Under the pieces are notes generated by a model. The model did not search any database and was not told the origin of the DNA. It was given only the letters and a program-made list of their open reading frames with translations. A program made the position numbers and the translations under genes. From Amycolatopsis japonica (GTDB lineage: Bacteria; Actinomycetota; Actinomycetes; Mycobacteriales; Pseudonocardiaceae): a stretch of DNA of 64,000 nucleotides. Location: assembly GCF_000732925.1 (NCBI RefSeq), contig NZ_CP008953.1:310001-374000 (forward strand), written 5' to 3'. This document shows, piece after piece, positions 41,125-49,648 of this stretch. The first letter of the stretch is position 1. Each line of letters starts with the position of its first letter.

Positions 41125-42498
41125 TCAAGGAGTTTTCGGTTTTTCTTCGCGGGCCTCCAGCGCGGCGTCGACGAGTACCCCGGCCGAGCCGGTGTAGTGC
41201 GCGGGATCCAGCAGGTCGGCCAGGGATTCGGCGGGAAGCACTCCGGTTATCTCCGGCAGGCCGGAAAGAACCTCGCCGAGGGCCTTGTCCTGTTCGAGGG
41301 CGAGCTTGGCCGCCTGCCCGAGAACCTCCTTGGCCCGTGCCTTGCCGAGCAGCGGGGCGAGCACGGTCGAAAGCCGCTCGGAGACGATCTGGCCGTGCGT
41401 GAGGCCGAGGTTCTGGCGCATGCGCTCGTCGTTGACGACCAGACCGCGGGCGAGCTCGGCAGCCGTATGCGCGGCGCCGCCGGTCAGGCGCAGGCACTCG
41501 CGCAGCAGCTGCCACTCGGCGTGCCACGCGCCCGCGGACCGTTCGTCCTCGGAGACCAGGGCCTGGGTGACGCCGGTGGCCAGCACCGGCACCTGGAGGG
41601 CGGCCGACCGGATCAGCGTCGCGAGCACCGGATTGCGTTTGTGCGGCATCGCCGAGGACCCGCCACGGCCCTCACCCGCCGGCTCGGCGACCTCCCCGAC
41701 CTCGGTGCGCGTCAGGAACTGGACGTCGACCGCGATCTTCCCGAGCGCGGCGGCGGTGAACGAGAGCGCGGCCGCGAGGTCGGCCGTCGGCGTGCGAAGC
41801 GTGTGCCAGGGGAGCGTGGTCTCGGCGAGCCCGGTCTCCTCGGCGAAGGCCGTTTGGAGGCGCTGCGGATACCCGTCGGGCAGCTCGGCGAGGCGCGCGT
41901 ACTCGGCGTACGCGGCCCTCGTGCCCGCTGCGCCCCCGAGCGAGACCGGCAAAACGACCCGGTTCAGCCTGTCGAGCGCTTCGAGCGTGAGCTGACGCCA
42001 GCCCGCCGCCTTGAGCCCGAACGTCGTCGGCACCGCGTGCGCGGTGAGCGTGCGCCCGGCCATCGTCGTGTCGCGATGCGCGCGGGCGAGATCCGCCAGC
42101 GCCTCCGCCGTCGACTCGAGGTCCGCGGTGAGAAGTGCCCGCGTCCGCGCGGCGACCAGCATCATCGCGGTGTCGAAGATGTCCTGGCTGGTCGAGCCAC
42201 GATGGACGTACTCCGTCCCGGCGGCCTCGGTCAGCTCCATGATCAGCCCGACGACCGGGTTCGCCGTCTCACGAGCCGCTCGCGCCAACGCGACCACGTC
42301 GATCTCGGCGGACGCGGCCGCCTCGGTGATCGCCGCCGCGGCGTCCTGCGGGATCAGCCCGGTGCGGGCCTGCGCCCTGGCGAGCGCCGCCTCCGTGTCC
42401 AACAGCGCCCGTAACCAGGCGAGATCACCCGTCGCCGCCTCGGCGGGCGTGCCGGCGCGGACCGGGGACAGGAGGCCGGAATCGGGATCGGCGTTCAT
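41125..42498 (-). CDS. pcaB: 3-Carboxy-cis,cis-muconate cycloisomerase
   Basis: 457 residues of the fumarase/aspartase superfamily. The signature GRGGSSAMPHKRNPVLA is complete; RGSTSQDIFDTAMML and AGRTLTAHAVPTTFGLKAAG match the PcaB branch. It catalyses the cycloisomerisation step of the protocatechuate branch of the beta-ketoadipate pathway. Other pca genes are not visible in this window, so the gene may be displaced or serve a different lyase reaction. ATG at 42498. Confidence 0.85.
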   Translation of the reverse strand: MNADPDSGLLSPVRAGTPAEAATGDLAWLRALLDTEAALARAQARTGLIPQDAAAAITEAAASAEIDVVALARAARETANPVVGLIMELTEAAGTEYVHRGSTSQDIFDTAMMLVAARTRALLTADLESTAEALADLARAHRDTTMAGRTLTAHAVPTTFGLKAAGWRQLTLEALDRLNRVVLPVSLGGAAGTRAAYAEYARLAELPDGYPQRLQTAFAEETGLAETTLPWHTLRTPTADLAAALSFTAAALGKIAVDVQFLTRTEVGEVAEPAGEGRGGSSAMPHKRNPVLATLIRSAALQVPVLATGVTQALVSEDERSAGAWHAEWQLLRECLRLTGGAAHTAAELARGLVVNDERMRQNLGLTHGQIVSERLSTVLAPLLGKARAKEVLGQAAKLALEQDKALGEVLSGLPEITGVLPAESLADLLDPAHYTGSAGVLVDAALEAREEKPKTP

Positions 42499-42523
42499 CG
42501 GCCCAGCATCGCATTTCAGAGTT

Positions 42524-43075
42524 TCAGTGGCCTGTCCTCCCGTCGATGCGCTCGCGAAGCAAGTCTGCGTGGCCGTCGTGCCGGGCGTACTCGGCGATGT
42601 GACGGGTCAGCAGCCACCGCAACGAGAACGGCTTCCCGTCGCGACGGCCCGTGCCCGTGTCGTCGAGAGACGCGGCCGCCACGATCTCCCGCGACCGCGC
42701 GCACTCCGCACGCCAAGCCGCCCACGCCTCCTCGACATCACCGCCCAGATCCTCGAAGTCCTGCTCGGGCCACTCGTCGGAGTAATAGAGCAACGGGACG
42801 TCCTCGCCCACGAACTGCACGCGGAACCACCAGCGCTCGACGCCAGTGAGGTGCCTGAGCAGCCCATGCAGCGACAAACTCGACGGCTCGATCGGCCGCC
42901 GGGCCATTTGCTCCGGCGTCAGCCCCTGACACTTCAGCTCGAAGGTGCGGCGATGCCAGTCGAGCGTGGACGTCAGGATCTCGCGCTCGCTCGCCACCCG
43001 CGGAGGCTCCGGGCGGTCGCCCTCCCAGCTCGCCGCGTAGTTCTCGTCGGGGATCGTGTCCATGCCCACGACCAT
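42524..43075 (-). CDS. DinB-family protein (DUF664, mycothiol-transferase type)
   Basis: 183 residues with a four-helix DinB fold. WHRRTFELKCQGLTPEQMAR, SLSLHGLLRHLTGVERWWFR and LLTRHIAEYARHDGHADLLR place the conserved metal-binding histidines typical of DUF664 in actinobacteria. Several members transfer mycothiol or act as metal-dependent hydrolases. The ATG at 43075 has GGGGGT eight bases upstream; an internal ATG at 43063 is an alternative. It lies directly before tRNA-Lys, at the edge of the accessory region. Confidence 0.85.
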   Translation of the reverse strand: MVVGMDTIPDENYAASWEGDRPEPPRVASEREILTSTLDWHRRTFELKCQGLTPEQMARRPIEPSSLSLHGLLRHLTGVERWWFRVQFVGEDVPLLYYSDEWPEQDFEDLGGDVEEAWAAWRAECARSREIVAAASLDDTGTGRRDGKPFSLRWLLTRHIAEYARHDGHADLLRERIDGRTGH

Positions 43076-43162
43076 GGCAGAGACCCCCGACAATTCCGTG
43101 GCGCTCCGGCCGCCGCCCCGGCATCCTGGTGGTCGACGGCGGTCTACTAGACTCGGCCGCAC

Positions 43163-43238
43163 GGGCCGTTAGCTCAATTGGTAGAGCTGCGGACTTTTAA
43201 TCCGTAGGTTCTGGGTTCGAGCCCCAGGCGGCCCACCA
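43163..43238 (+). tRNA. tRNA-Lys(TTT), CCA encoded
   Basis: Acceptor GGGCCGT pairs with GCGGCCC, discriminator A43235, then CCA encoded at 43236-43238. The anticodon loop CTTTTAA gives TTT. Its 3' end is a plausible attachment site: a decayed recombinase gene and a compositionally different region begin just downstream. Confidence 0.96.
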
Positions 43239-43242
43239 CATC

Positions 43243-43270
43243 AACATCCCCGCTGACCTGCGGGGATGTT
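43243..43270 (+). terminator. Terminator of tRNA-Lys
   Basis: AACATCCCCGC (43243-43253) pairs perfectly with GCGGGGATGTT (43260-43270), loop TGACCT, followed by GTCTTATCT. Confidence 0.85.
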
Positions 43271-43955
43271 GTCTTATCTAGCTCTTGTTTGCCTCGGTGC
43301 CAACCACGATTGGGCTCCGTTTCGTCTCCGTTCGCTCTGCTGTGCTGAAGTTCGTGGCCAGCCAGCCGCACCGGGCCCACGACACGCTGGTACTCCTCGT
43401 CGTGTGAGTGTCCGGCGGCCTGCCCGGGCTCTGCACATCTCGGCCGATTCCACGACGTCTTCGTTGGTGTCCGCGACGATGAAAGTGATGATCGAAGATG
43501 CGCGGGCTGGCGGCCGTGAGCGGCTTGTTGAGCGCGGCGCGGACGTCGTCCGGATCGGGTTCGAGGTCCTACCCGACGACGGATCGGGGGGCGGCCGGCG
43601 AGAAGCGGTCGACATCTGTCGCGGCGGAGCTGGAGCCGCTCGCGCTCGACGGTGACCCGCTCGACGCGATCGACGGCGCCCTGGTTGGCTAGGGCCGCGT
43701 GTCCACCGACGGCCAGAACTCCACAGCCAGATCGACGCGCTCACCGCAGCGGGCTGCATCTGCGTCTTCACCGAGAAAGAGTCCGGCAAGACGCCGAGCG
43801 CCCCGAGCTCTGGGCGTGCAGCATCGCGCCCTTGGCCAGGGCTCCGCAGCGTCGACGACCCGCGGGCGCCGGTAGTGCAACGCATCGAAGGTCCGGCGTG
43901 CGTGGGCTCGGAAACCTCTCTGCCGACTTACACGACGTTGCGGGTATCCGCAACG
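43271..43955. other. Degraded region between tRNA-Lys and the pentapeptide gene
   Basis: Apart from the recombinase fragment no intact gene is convincing. Around 43440-43510 the DNA resembles the 5' region of the following gene (about 43915-43990), sharing TCCGC-ACGATG and GATGCGCGG blocks in the same order, so part of that gene appears to have been duplicated and then degraded. Confidence 0.5.
43690..43815 (+). pseudogene. Decayed serine recombinase (resolvase) fragment
   Basis: In successive frames the DNA spells GRVSTDGQN, then HSQIDALTAAGCICVFTEKE followed by SGKT, then ERPELWA. Together these are the N-terminal signature of serine resolvases, broken by two single-base deletions (near 43719 and 43793). 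No catalytic C-terminal part remains. Its place 450 bases downstream of tRNA-Lys suggests that it once mobilised DNA here. Confidence 0.72.
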
Positions 43956-45335
43956 ATGGAGGTCATGACCGACGATGCGCGGCCGACAACCGCGAGCGCC
44001 TCTGCGGCGCCTGGTCCGGCACTTTCTTCGGTGAAGCGGCTGCCTGGGCTGACCCGGGCCGCGATGTGGTGGACCGCGTTCGTGATCGCGGTCCTGACCA
44101 CGGGCGCGGTCATCATGCTGTGGTGGCCGGCCACCGCCGGGCTCACCGGCGCGGACCTGGTGAAGGCACGGCTGGACGCGCTGAAGATCGGGCTCAGCAT
44201 CGGCGTCGGCAGCGGAGGTGTGGTCGCGCTCTACCTCGCATGGCGCCGCCAGCACTCCACCGAAGCCGACCTCGACAACCGTGAACGCGCCCTCGCCCAG
44301 CAGTACGAAGTCCTCGCTCACCAGCAGGACGTCGCCGCCACTACCCATGCCTACCAGGAGCGTGTCGCCGACGATGCCCGTGCCGACGCGGTCGAGCGCC
44401 GGATCAACGAGCTCTATCTCAAGGCCGTGGAACAGCTCGGCTCCGACAAAGCCCCGGTCCGCCTCGGAGGACTCTACGCCCTGGAGCGCCTCGCCCAGAA
44501 CAACGAGACCCTGCGCCAGACCATCGTCAACGTCTTCTGCGCCTACCTGCGCATGCCCTACGACCTTCCGGACGAACAGGACCGCGAAGAGGGGGCCGGC
44601 GCCGACCAACACGAGCTCTACCGTGAGCGAGCGCAGGAACGCGAGGTCCGTCTCACGGCCCAGCGGCTTCTCAACGACCACCTCAGGCCCGACCTCAAGA
44701 CGGCTTACTGGGGGGAGTGCGACCTGGACCTCACCGGCTCTCACCTTATCGACTTCACCTTGACCAAGAGTCGCGTCGGGACCGGCCTCTTTGGCCGAGC
44801 CACTTTTACCGGTGCCGCCTGGTTCGGCGGGGCGACCTTCACCGGCAACGTCATGTTCAGTGCGGCAGCTTTTACCGGTTCCGCCGCATTTATCAAGGCG
44901 ACTTTCGCGCGCCCAGCCTGGTTCTCCGAGGCGACTTTCGCCGACGACGCTACGTTCAGCGGAGCGACTTTCACAGGCGCAGCCATGTTCTACGGGGCGG
45001 CATTCTCTGGCAACGCCAAGTTCTACGAGGCGGCATTCAGCAACCTCGCCGTGTTCACCGAGACCGCTTTCGCTGCCACCGCCGGGTTCGAGGGCGCGGC
45101 TTTCACCGGCGAGGCCACGTTCAACGGGGCGACTTTCACAGGTGCCGCCAGGTTCGAGGGGGCGGCTTTCAGCGACGACGCCACGTTCAACAGGGCGGCT
45201 TTCACCAGCGAGGCCAGGTTCGACGAGGTGACTTTCAGGAACGGCGCTTCGTTCGAGGAGGCGATGTTGCGCAATGAGCACTTCCGGCCTCCGGCAGCCG
45301 TCTCCATACGCGAACAGGAGCCCGGACTGACTTAG
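43956..45335 (+). CDS. Membrane-anchored pentapeptide-repeat protein
   Basis: About 459 residues. Two membrane helices (AMWWTAFVIAVLTTGAVIML and LSIGVGSGGVVALYLAWRR) lead into a charged coiled-coil-like segment with LGGLYALERLAQ, a block common in such proteins. The C-terminal ~170 residues are about 20 tandem units of the AxF type (ATFTGAAWFG, AAFSGNAKFYE, ATFNGATFTG), which fold as a right-handed beta-helix. The partner is unknown. ATG at 43956 or 43965 (GGAGG only two bases before the latter). The repeats create a long but spurious antisense frame. Confidence 0.85.
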   Translation: MEVMTDDARPTTASASAAPGPALSSVKRLPGLTRAAMWWTAFVIAVLTTGAVIMLWWPATAGLTGADLVKARLDALKIGLSIGVGSGGVVALYLAWRRQHSTEADLDNRERALAQQYEVLAHQQDVAATTHAYQERVADDARADAVERRINELYLKAVEQLGSDKAPVRLGGLYALERLAQNNETLRQTIVNVFCAYLRMPYDLPDEQDREEGAGADQHELYRERAQEREVRLTAQRLLNDHLRPDLKTAYWGECDLDLTGSHLIDFTLTKSRVGTGLFGRATFTGAAWFGGATFTGNVMFSAAAFTGSAAFIKATFARPAWFSEATFADDATFSGATFTGAAMFYGAAFSGNAKFYEAAFSNLAVFTETAFAATAGFEGAAFTGEATFNGATFTGAARFEGAAFSDDATFNRAAFTSEARFDEVTFRNGASFEEAMLRNEHFRPPAAVSIREQEPGLT

Positions 45336-45457
45336 CTGTCGTGACGTTCGGGAAACGATCTCGTTCGCCCAATCCACGATCCAATCTAATGGATCCGTAT
45401 TCCTGAGTGGCTGCGGAACAGCGTTTGTGTCGGTGGTACCTGCTGCTATCCGTGCCT

Positions 45458-45664
45458 ATGAAGACCTTAGAACTCTCCGACGTGCTCGCCGCCATGCACA
45501 CCACCACTACTGATTCGCTGGCTGACCAGGTCGGACAGATCACTCAATCCGCTCTGGAGCACGGCCTACGGATCCTGCCCGGCAGAGTCGACGCGAACAG
45601 CCTGGTCCAACTCGATTCGGAGGCTGTGGCCATCGATGAGGTAGTGGCCGCAGCCGACCTCTAG
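45458..45664 (+). CDS. Small hypothetical protein
   Basis: A possible 68-residue protein beginning MKTLELSDVLAAMHTTTT, acidic and Ala/Val-rich, without Cys, signal or known domain. No ribosome site precedes the ATG, and it stands alone between two larger genes. Its composition is protein-like (EHGLRILPGRVDANSLVQLD) but independent support is lacking. Confidence 0.35.
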   Translation: MKTLELSDVLAAMHTTTTDSLADQVGQITQSALEHGLRILPGRVDANSLVQLDSEAVAIDEVVAAADL

Positions 45665-45687
45665 CTGCCGACGCGGCTTCAGGGCCC

Positions 45688-46620
45688 TTAGAAGTCGGCG
45701 TCGTCGAGGGGGAAGTGCTCTTCGTCCCATTGGCGGCGTAGCGCGATCAGGGCAGCTCGATTGAGGACCGTGATCTCGTGTGTCGTTCGGGCGATGAGTC
45801 CTTGTAGCTCGAGGTAGGTGAGCGACCGGCGGAGCCGGTGGGTGGTGTAGCGGCCGTTGTGTTTCGTTGCTGCGAGTTGTGCGGCGGGTGAGTGCAGCAG
45901 GTCCGGGGTTCGCTGGTGCCAGAGTTCGACAAGTCGGGTCCGCTCGCAGGTCGACTGGGCGTGGTCGGTGATCTCGAGGAGGAGGTCGGCGACGTCCACG
46001 GTCTCGCCGGAGACTGGCGTGCCTTGGAACTCTATGAGTCCCTTCTTGATATGGCGAGCGGCACCGCGGCGGCCTCGTTCGGCGGCGACCGCGTCAGCGA
46101 GCCGGTAGCTGGCGTTGGCTGAGTTGGGCCAGGGGAGGAGCTGTAGCCGGGCCCAGAGTGCGGTGTCGGCGAGTGATTCCTCTCCGGCATGGGCCTGGCG
46201 GTGGTCGTCCACAGCGACCGCCAGAGCCAGTAGCGAGCGCTGTAGGGACTCCACGACGCTGTCGCGATGGACCTGGCGGACGCGGTCGGAGGCCAGGGCG
46301 AGGTATTGGTGCAGGACGGTGTTGAAGCGGCTGGCTCGTTCACGCCAGGCGATGAACTCGCGATACTGGCTGGTGTGCTCGACAGCGGTCATGAGACCGG
46401 CGTCGTGTTGCTTCTCGGCGAGCTTGATCTGGTCGCGGCGGCATGTGGCCGTGTGAGTCGCTTGGGCTTCAATAGTTTTGAGTACGCGGTAGGTCTGAGA
46501 GACGCGGTCGTCGGCGAGTAGGGCTTCCCATCTGTCGCGGTGAGATGGGGTGAGGGCTTCGCGGATGTAGTGCTCGGCGTCTTCGTCGTTCGCTAGGTCG
46601 TACGGGAGCGAGTTCGGCAC
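45688..46620 (-). CDS. Hypothetical protein, helical with a winged-helix-like end
   Basis: 310 residues, no recognised family. The first two-thirds are long charged helices (LKTIEAQATHTATCRRDQIK, HTSQYREFIAWRERASRFNT, DSVVESLQRSLLALAVAVDD). The C-terminal ~70 residues (AATKHNGRYTTHRLRRSLTY followed by LELQGLIART) resemble a winged helix-turn-helix. GTG at 46620 with GAGGA upstream. It follows the HTH/CxxC gene with a 28-base overlap, so the two form an operon. A plasmid- or island-type regulator is a guess. Confidence 0.6.
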   Translation of the reverse strand: MPNSLPYDLANDEDAEHYIREALTPSHRDRWEALLADDRVSQTYRVLKTIEAQATHTATCRRDQIKLAEKQHDAGLMTAVEHTSQYREFIAWRERASRFNTVLHQYLALASDRVRQVHRDSVVESLQRSLLALAVAVDDHRQAHAGEESLADTALWARLQLLPWPNSANASYRLADAVAAERGRRGAARHIKKGLIEFQGTPVSGETVDVADLLLEITDHAQSTCERTRLVELWHQRTPDLLHSPAAQLAATKHNGRYTTHRLRRSLTYLELQGLIARTTHEITVLNRAALIALRRQWDEEHFPLDDADF

Positions 46621-47219
46621 GGTTGGTCCTCACGGGTGGTCGGTTCACGGTGGCATTCGGCGCAGAGCTGGGCGTTCGGCGGCAGGGGAGCGTCGACGAG
46701 GCCGATGCGTGCGCATCGGGTCAGGACTGCGGTGTACTCCCCGGACTTGGTCGGTATCGGCTTCTCGTTGACCTGATGCACGACATACGGGGCAGTGACG
46801 CCGATACATGGCTGGCCTGGAGTAGCTGCCGCGACGAGCTGTCCGGCGCCCGGTTCGTGCGGCAGGTCGAGGTCGCAGGGCGGCCAGAACAGCGCGTCCA
46901 CGCCGAGCTGCGGCTCCGAATCGCGGGCAGGCGTGTGCAAGGGGTGCACGGTCGCCAGCTTCGCTGTTCCCGCTCGTACGGGATGCCGGTCCGCTGCCGC
47001 GGTGGCGGACACCGATGAGGGTCGGACTCGGCGGCCAGGACGACGGATCTGGACTCCGTCCGCGACCAGGAAGACGCGCACGGCCCGGACGGGCAAGTGG
47101 TATGCAACCGCGAGGTCGCGCAAGGTGGCGCCGGCCTGATAACGGACGCTCAGCCCCAACGGCGGACGTGAGTCTCGGCGACGTCGTGACGAGACGGCGC
47201 GCGCAGTCCGGTTACCCAT
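46593..47219 (-). CDS. Hypothetical protein with N-terminal HTH and C-terminal CxxC
   Basis: 208 residues. The N-terminal SVRYQAGATLRDLAVAYHLP and RAVRVFLVADGVQIRRPGRR resemble the resolvase-type helix-turn-helix, and the C-terminus has LCAECHREPTTREDQPC, a possible zinc knuckle. The middle contains VDALFWPPCDLDLPHEPGAG. ATG at 47219; earlier codons in the open frame cross a terminator and are not protein-like. Overlaps the downstream gene by 28 bases. Role unknown, DNA binding plausible. Confidence 0.58.
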   Translation of the reverse strand: MGNRTARAVSSRRRRDSRPPLGLSVRYQAGATLRDLAVAYHLPVRAVRVFLVADGVQIRRPGRRVRPSSVSATAAADRHPVRAGTAKLATVHPLHTPARDSEPQLGVDALFWPPCDLDLPHEPGAGQLVAAATPGQPCIGVTAPYVVHQVNEKPIPTKSGEYTAVLTRCARIGLVDAPLPPNAQLCAECHREPTTREDQPCRTRSRTT

Positions 47220-47286
47220 CACCGTCCCTGCCCGTCCGGTGGTGTTCTGGTTGAGACGTTCATCAACGCCGATGTCCTGGAAGGTG

Positions 47287-47324
47287 CGGGGTGCCGCCCC
47301 CTCTCGAGAGGAGGCGGCACCCCG
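47287..47324. terminator. Terminator hairpin after the trypsin-like gene
   Basis: CGGGGTGCCGCC (47287-47298) pairs perfectly with GGCGGCACCCCG (47313-47324), and the loop itself contains CCTCTCGAGAGG. It lies 11 bases beyond the end of the protease gene. Confidence 0.75.
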
Positions 47325-47334
47325 AGATCGGTGA

Positions 47335-48246
47335 CTAGGTGGCGCTGCCGGTGCGGGCGACGTGGTAGACCCAGTCCCGCAGCTCCGGGGAGCTGGTGAA
47401 GACGTCGGGTTGGACGCCGCAGAACTGGGGGTCGGCGGAACGACTGGCGTTTCCGACGAGCTGGGGTACTCCGTCGATGGTGGCCAGGGCGGGTGTTCCG
47501 GAGTCTCCGAAGCAGCTGCCGTCGGTGCCGCTGGGATTGTCGGTGCAGATCTCTCCGGCGGAGATGAACGCTGCAGCGCAGCGCGACGTCGCGGTGACAC
47601 GAGTGTCGAGCTTCTGCAGGCGCCTCGGCAGGCCGGAGCGGGTGCTGTCAGGTTCGGTCACGCCCCAGCCGTACAGGGTGACCTTGTCGCCACGTCGGGC
47701 GGTGTCGCGGGCGAGTTGCACGGTCGGCTGCTGGAGCAGATGGTCGAGCTTGACCATCGCGGCGTCGACGACCTTCTTCTTTGGCGCCCCCTGTCCCCAT
47801 TGCCAGCCGGGGTGTACCACGATCTTGCTGACGGTCGCGGTCTCGCCGCCGGAGAGCCGGTCGAGGCTGCCGACCCGGACGTGGAATCGCTTGTCTGCGG
47901 TCGGAATCGGCGCGTCATCAGTGTTGAACCACTGACTTGCCGTCGATCGAGCCGCAGGTCCTGCGGGCGGATCCGTGACGCAGTGCGCGGCGGTGAACAC
48001 CCACCCGCGAAACACCAGGCCGCCGCCACAGGTGTGGTAGTCGACGTACTTCTCACCGTGTTCGGGTGCGTCGTACTGCAGCGAGGCGATCCCCGGCGGC
48101 GCGCTCGCGGCCGGGTGAGCACCGATCAGCATCGGCTCGACCCGCGGGGGTGGAGTGTCGGCGACGGCCGTCGCCGCGGGGGCAGTCAACGCGGTGGCGA
48201 TGCTCACCGCTACGGCAACTGCGAACGACAAAGTCTTTCTGTGCAA
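47335..48246 (-). CDS. Secreted trypsin-like serine protease
   Basis: 303 residues. A signal peptide (KTLSFAVAVAVSIATALTAP, cleavage near AVA) is followed by an S1 peptidase. The His is in VFTAAHCV, the Asp probably in VVDAAMVKLD, and the Ser in GSCFGDSGTPAL. Six cysteines could form three disulphides. It is expected outside the cell as a chymotrypsin-fold endopeptidase. TTG at 48246 is the only start that places a basic N-terminus before the signal helix; no strong ribosome site is present. The terminator follows. Confidence 0.88.
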   Translation of the reverse strand: MHRKTLSFAVAVAVSIATALTAPAATAVADTPPPRVEPMLIGAHPAASAPPGIASLQYDAPEHGEKYVDYHTCGGGLVFRGWVFTAAHCVTDPPAGPAARSTASQWFNTDDAPIPTADKRFHVRVGSLDRLSGGETATVSKIVVHPGWQWGQGAPKKKVVDAAMVKLDHLLQQPTVQLARDTARRGDKVTLYGWGVTEPDSTRSGLPRRLQKLDTRVTATSRCAAAFISAGEICTDNPSGTDGSCFGDSGTPALATIDGVPQLVGNASRSADPQFCGVQPDVFTSSPELRDWVYHVARTGSAT

Positions 48247-48410
48247 GGAGCTGTCTTTCTAGTCGATGAAGGGGCTTGAACTGCGCAGTAAGGAGTCGCT
48301 ACCTGCGGTATGGCGGCCCACGTCCGGAGTGGTCTACGCGCGGCGGAGGAAGGCTCACCTAGCCCACCGCCTCGTCGCGGGCGGGACGGCATGCCGTGCG
48401 GGAGACGTTG

Positions 48411-48701
48411 CTAGCGCGGCCGTGGATTGGGCCTTCGTCGCGTCTGCGGCGTAAGAACGCGGGGCAGCTGGAGGGTCTGCTGGTCGTGATCCGCGGTGGT
48501 TCGCCGGAGGTCGCGGTCGGACGAGGGCCAGACCGGGCGACGTCCCTGATGCTCGGCCGCGATACGGGCGGTGATACCCGCTACCGAGTCCGGGCGGGAG
48601 TTCCAGCGCCGACGCCGTTGGCGCGCGCGGGCTCGCATGGCGAGCACCGCGCCAGCCAACAGCAGGACGGTCACGAGGCCGACAGGCAGGGCCGGGTTCA
48701 T
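48411..48701 (-). CDS. Small single-helix membrane protein
   Basis: 96 residues: one N-terminal membrane helix (ALPVGLVTVLLLAGAVLAMR) followed by a strongly basic cytoplasmic tail with RARQRRRRW. No known domain. ATG at 48701, 24 bases downstream of the IMPase-like gene on the same strand, so probably co-transcribed. Support beyond position and composition is limited. Confidence 0.5.
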   Translation of the reverse strand: MNPALPVGLVTVLLLAGAVLAMRARARQRRRRWNSRPDSVAGITARIAAEHQGRRPVWPSSDRDLRRTTADHDQQTLQLPRVLTPQTRRRPNPRPR

Positions 48702-48725
48702 CGTCGGTCCGGTTGCTGTGGGGCA

Positions 48726-49559
48726 TCAGGCACTCGTCCAGTTGCCGGGCCAGAACCGGCTGCCGCGCAGTTGGTGTAGCAGGGGTAGCAGTTCCTCGGG
48801 GAGTCCTGGGCTGACCGCGACGACGCAGCGGGAACGCACGGAGTGTGGGCTGGCGTCCGAGTCGAGAACCAGTGCTCCGGCCTCTCGGGCGATGACAGCG
48901 CCGCTTGCGGTGTCCCAGGAGCGGTTGCCGAGCAGAATGCAGGCGTCGAGGGTTCCGTCGGCGACCCAGACCAGGTCGAGTGCGGAGGATCCATAGCGGC
49001 GAAGTCCCTGTGCGCGTGCGGTAAGGGAGTGGTCCAGGGACGCGCACAGGACGTCACGCAGGCCCGTGTCGGTACCGCTGCCATAGTCACCGAAGCCAAT
49101 CAAGGCTTTGTTGAGCTTGTCGGTGTTCGATGTTGTGATCGGCTCGCCGTCGCGGAAGGCGCCGCCGCCTTCCGTTGCTGAGTATCGGTGCCCGAGAAAG
49201 GGCAGTGCGGTGACTCCTAGTACTGGTTGCTCGTTGTGGACCAGACCGAGGGCGATCGCGCAGAGCGGGTTGCCGTGCTGGTGGTTGACCGTGCCGTCGA
49301 TGGGATCGAGAACCCAGTAGGTGTCACGGTTTCCGACTGGTCCTGTCTCCTCGCCAAGGAACCCAATGCTGGTGCTGTCCGCGCCGGTCAAGCGCTGGTG
49401 TATCAGTCGTTCGACGGTCTCGTCGACGTCCGAAACAGGATCGCGGTCACCTTTGTAGCGGATCTGGCGTGGAGGGTGGCGAAGCACATGCTCCACAGCG
49501 AGATCCATGGCGTTGTGCGCAGCTGTGAGCGCGAACGTGAGATCAGGTCGCTGCGCCAT
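48726..49559 (-). CDS. Inositol monophosphatase-family phosphatase
   Basis: 277 residues. Metal sites are GFLGEETGP and VLDPIDGTVNHQHG, with the third Asp in NRSWDTASGAVIAREAG; DVDETVERLI precedes them. All ligands of Mg-dependent IMPase-like sugar-phosphate phosphatases are present. In this neighbourhood (QueE, QueD, phosphoribosyltransferase, glycosyltransferases) a role in removing phosphate from a sugar-nucleoside intermediate is plausible but inferred. ATG with GAGGG five bases upstream. Confidence 0.88.
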   Translation of the reverse strand: MAQRPDLTFALTAAHNAMDLAVEHVLRHPPRQIRYKGDRDPVSDVDETVERLIHQRLTGADSTSIGFLGEETGPVGNRDTYWVLDPIDGTVNHQHGNPLCAIALGLVHNEQPVLGVTALPFLGHRYSATEGGGAFRDGEPITTSNTDKLNKALIGFGDYGSGTDTGLRDVLCASLDHSLTARAQGLRRYGSSALDLVWVADGTLDACILLGNRSWDTASGAVIAREAGALVLDSDASPHSVRSRCVVAVSPGLPEELLPLLHQLRGSRFWPGNWTSA

Positions 49560-49648
49560 CTGATCCCTCAGATGCTTTGTCGCTGACGGATACCGTCGGG
49601 CCGTTCCTTGTGTGACTGTTGACTAGGTGCGGATCAGTGAAATCGGTA

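Noticed and set aside
43211..43238. Confirmed attachment-site pair for an integrative element
   Set aside because: No second copy of the tRNA-Lys 3' end was noticed in the window, so only one possible boundary can be named.
43689..45377. 562-residue open frame on the minus strand opposite the pentapeptide gene
   Set aside because: Its repetitive content is the antisense of the pentapeptide repeats; the plus-strand frame has membrane helices and a recognised repeat.
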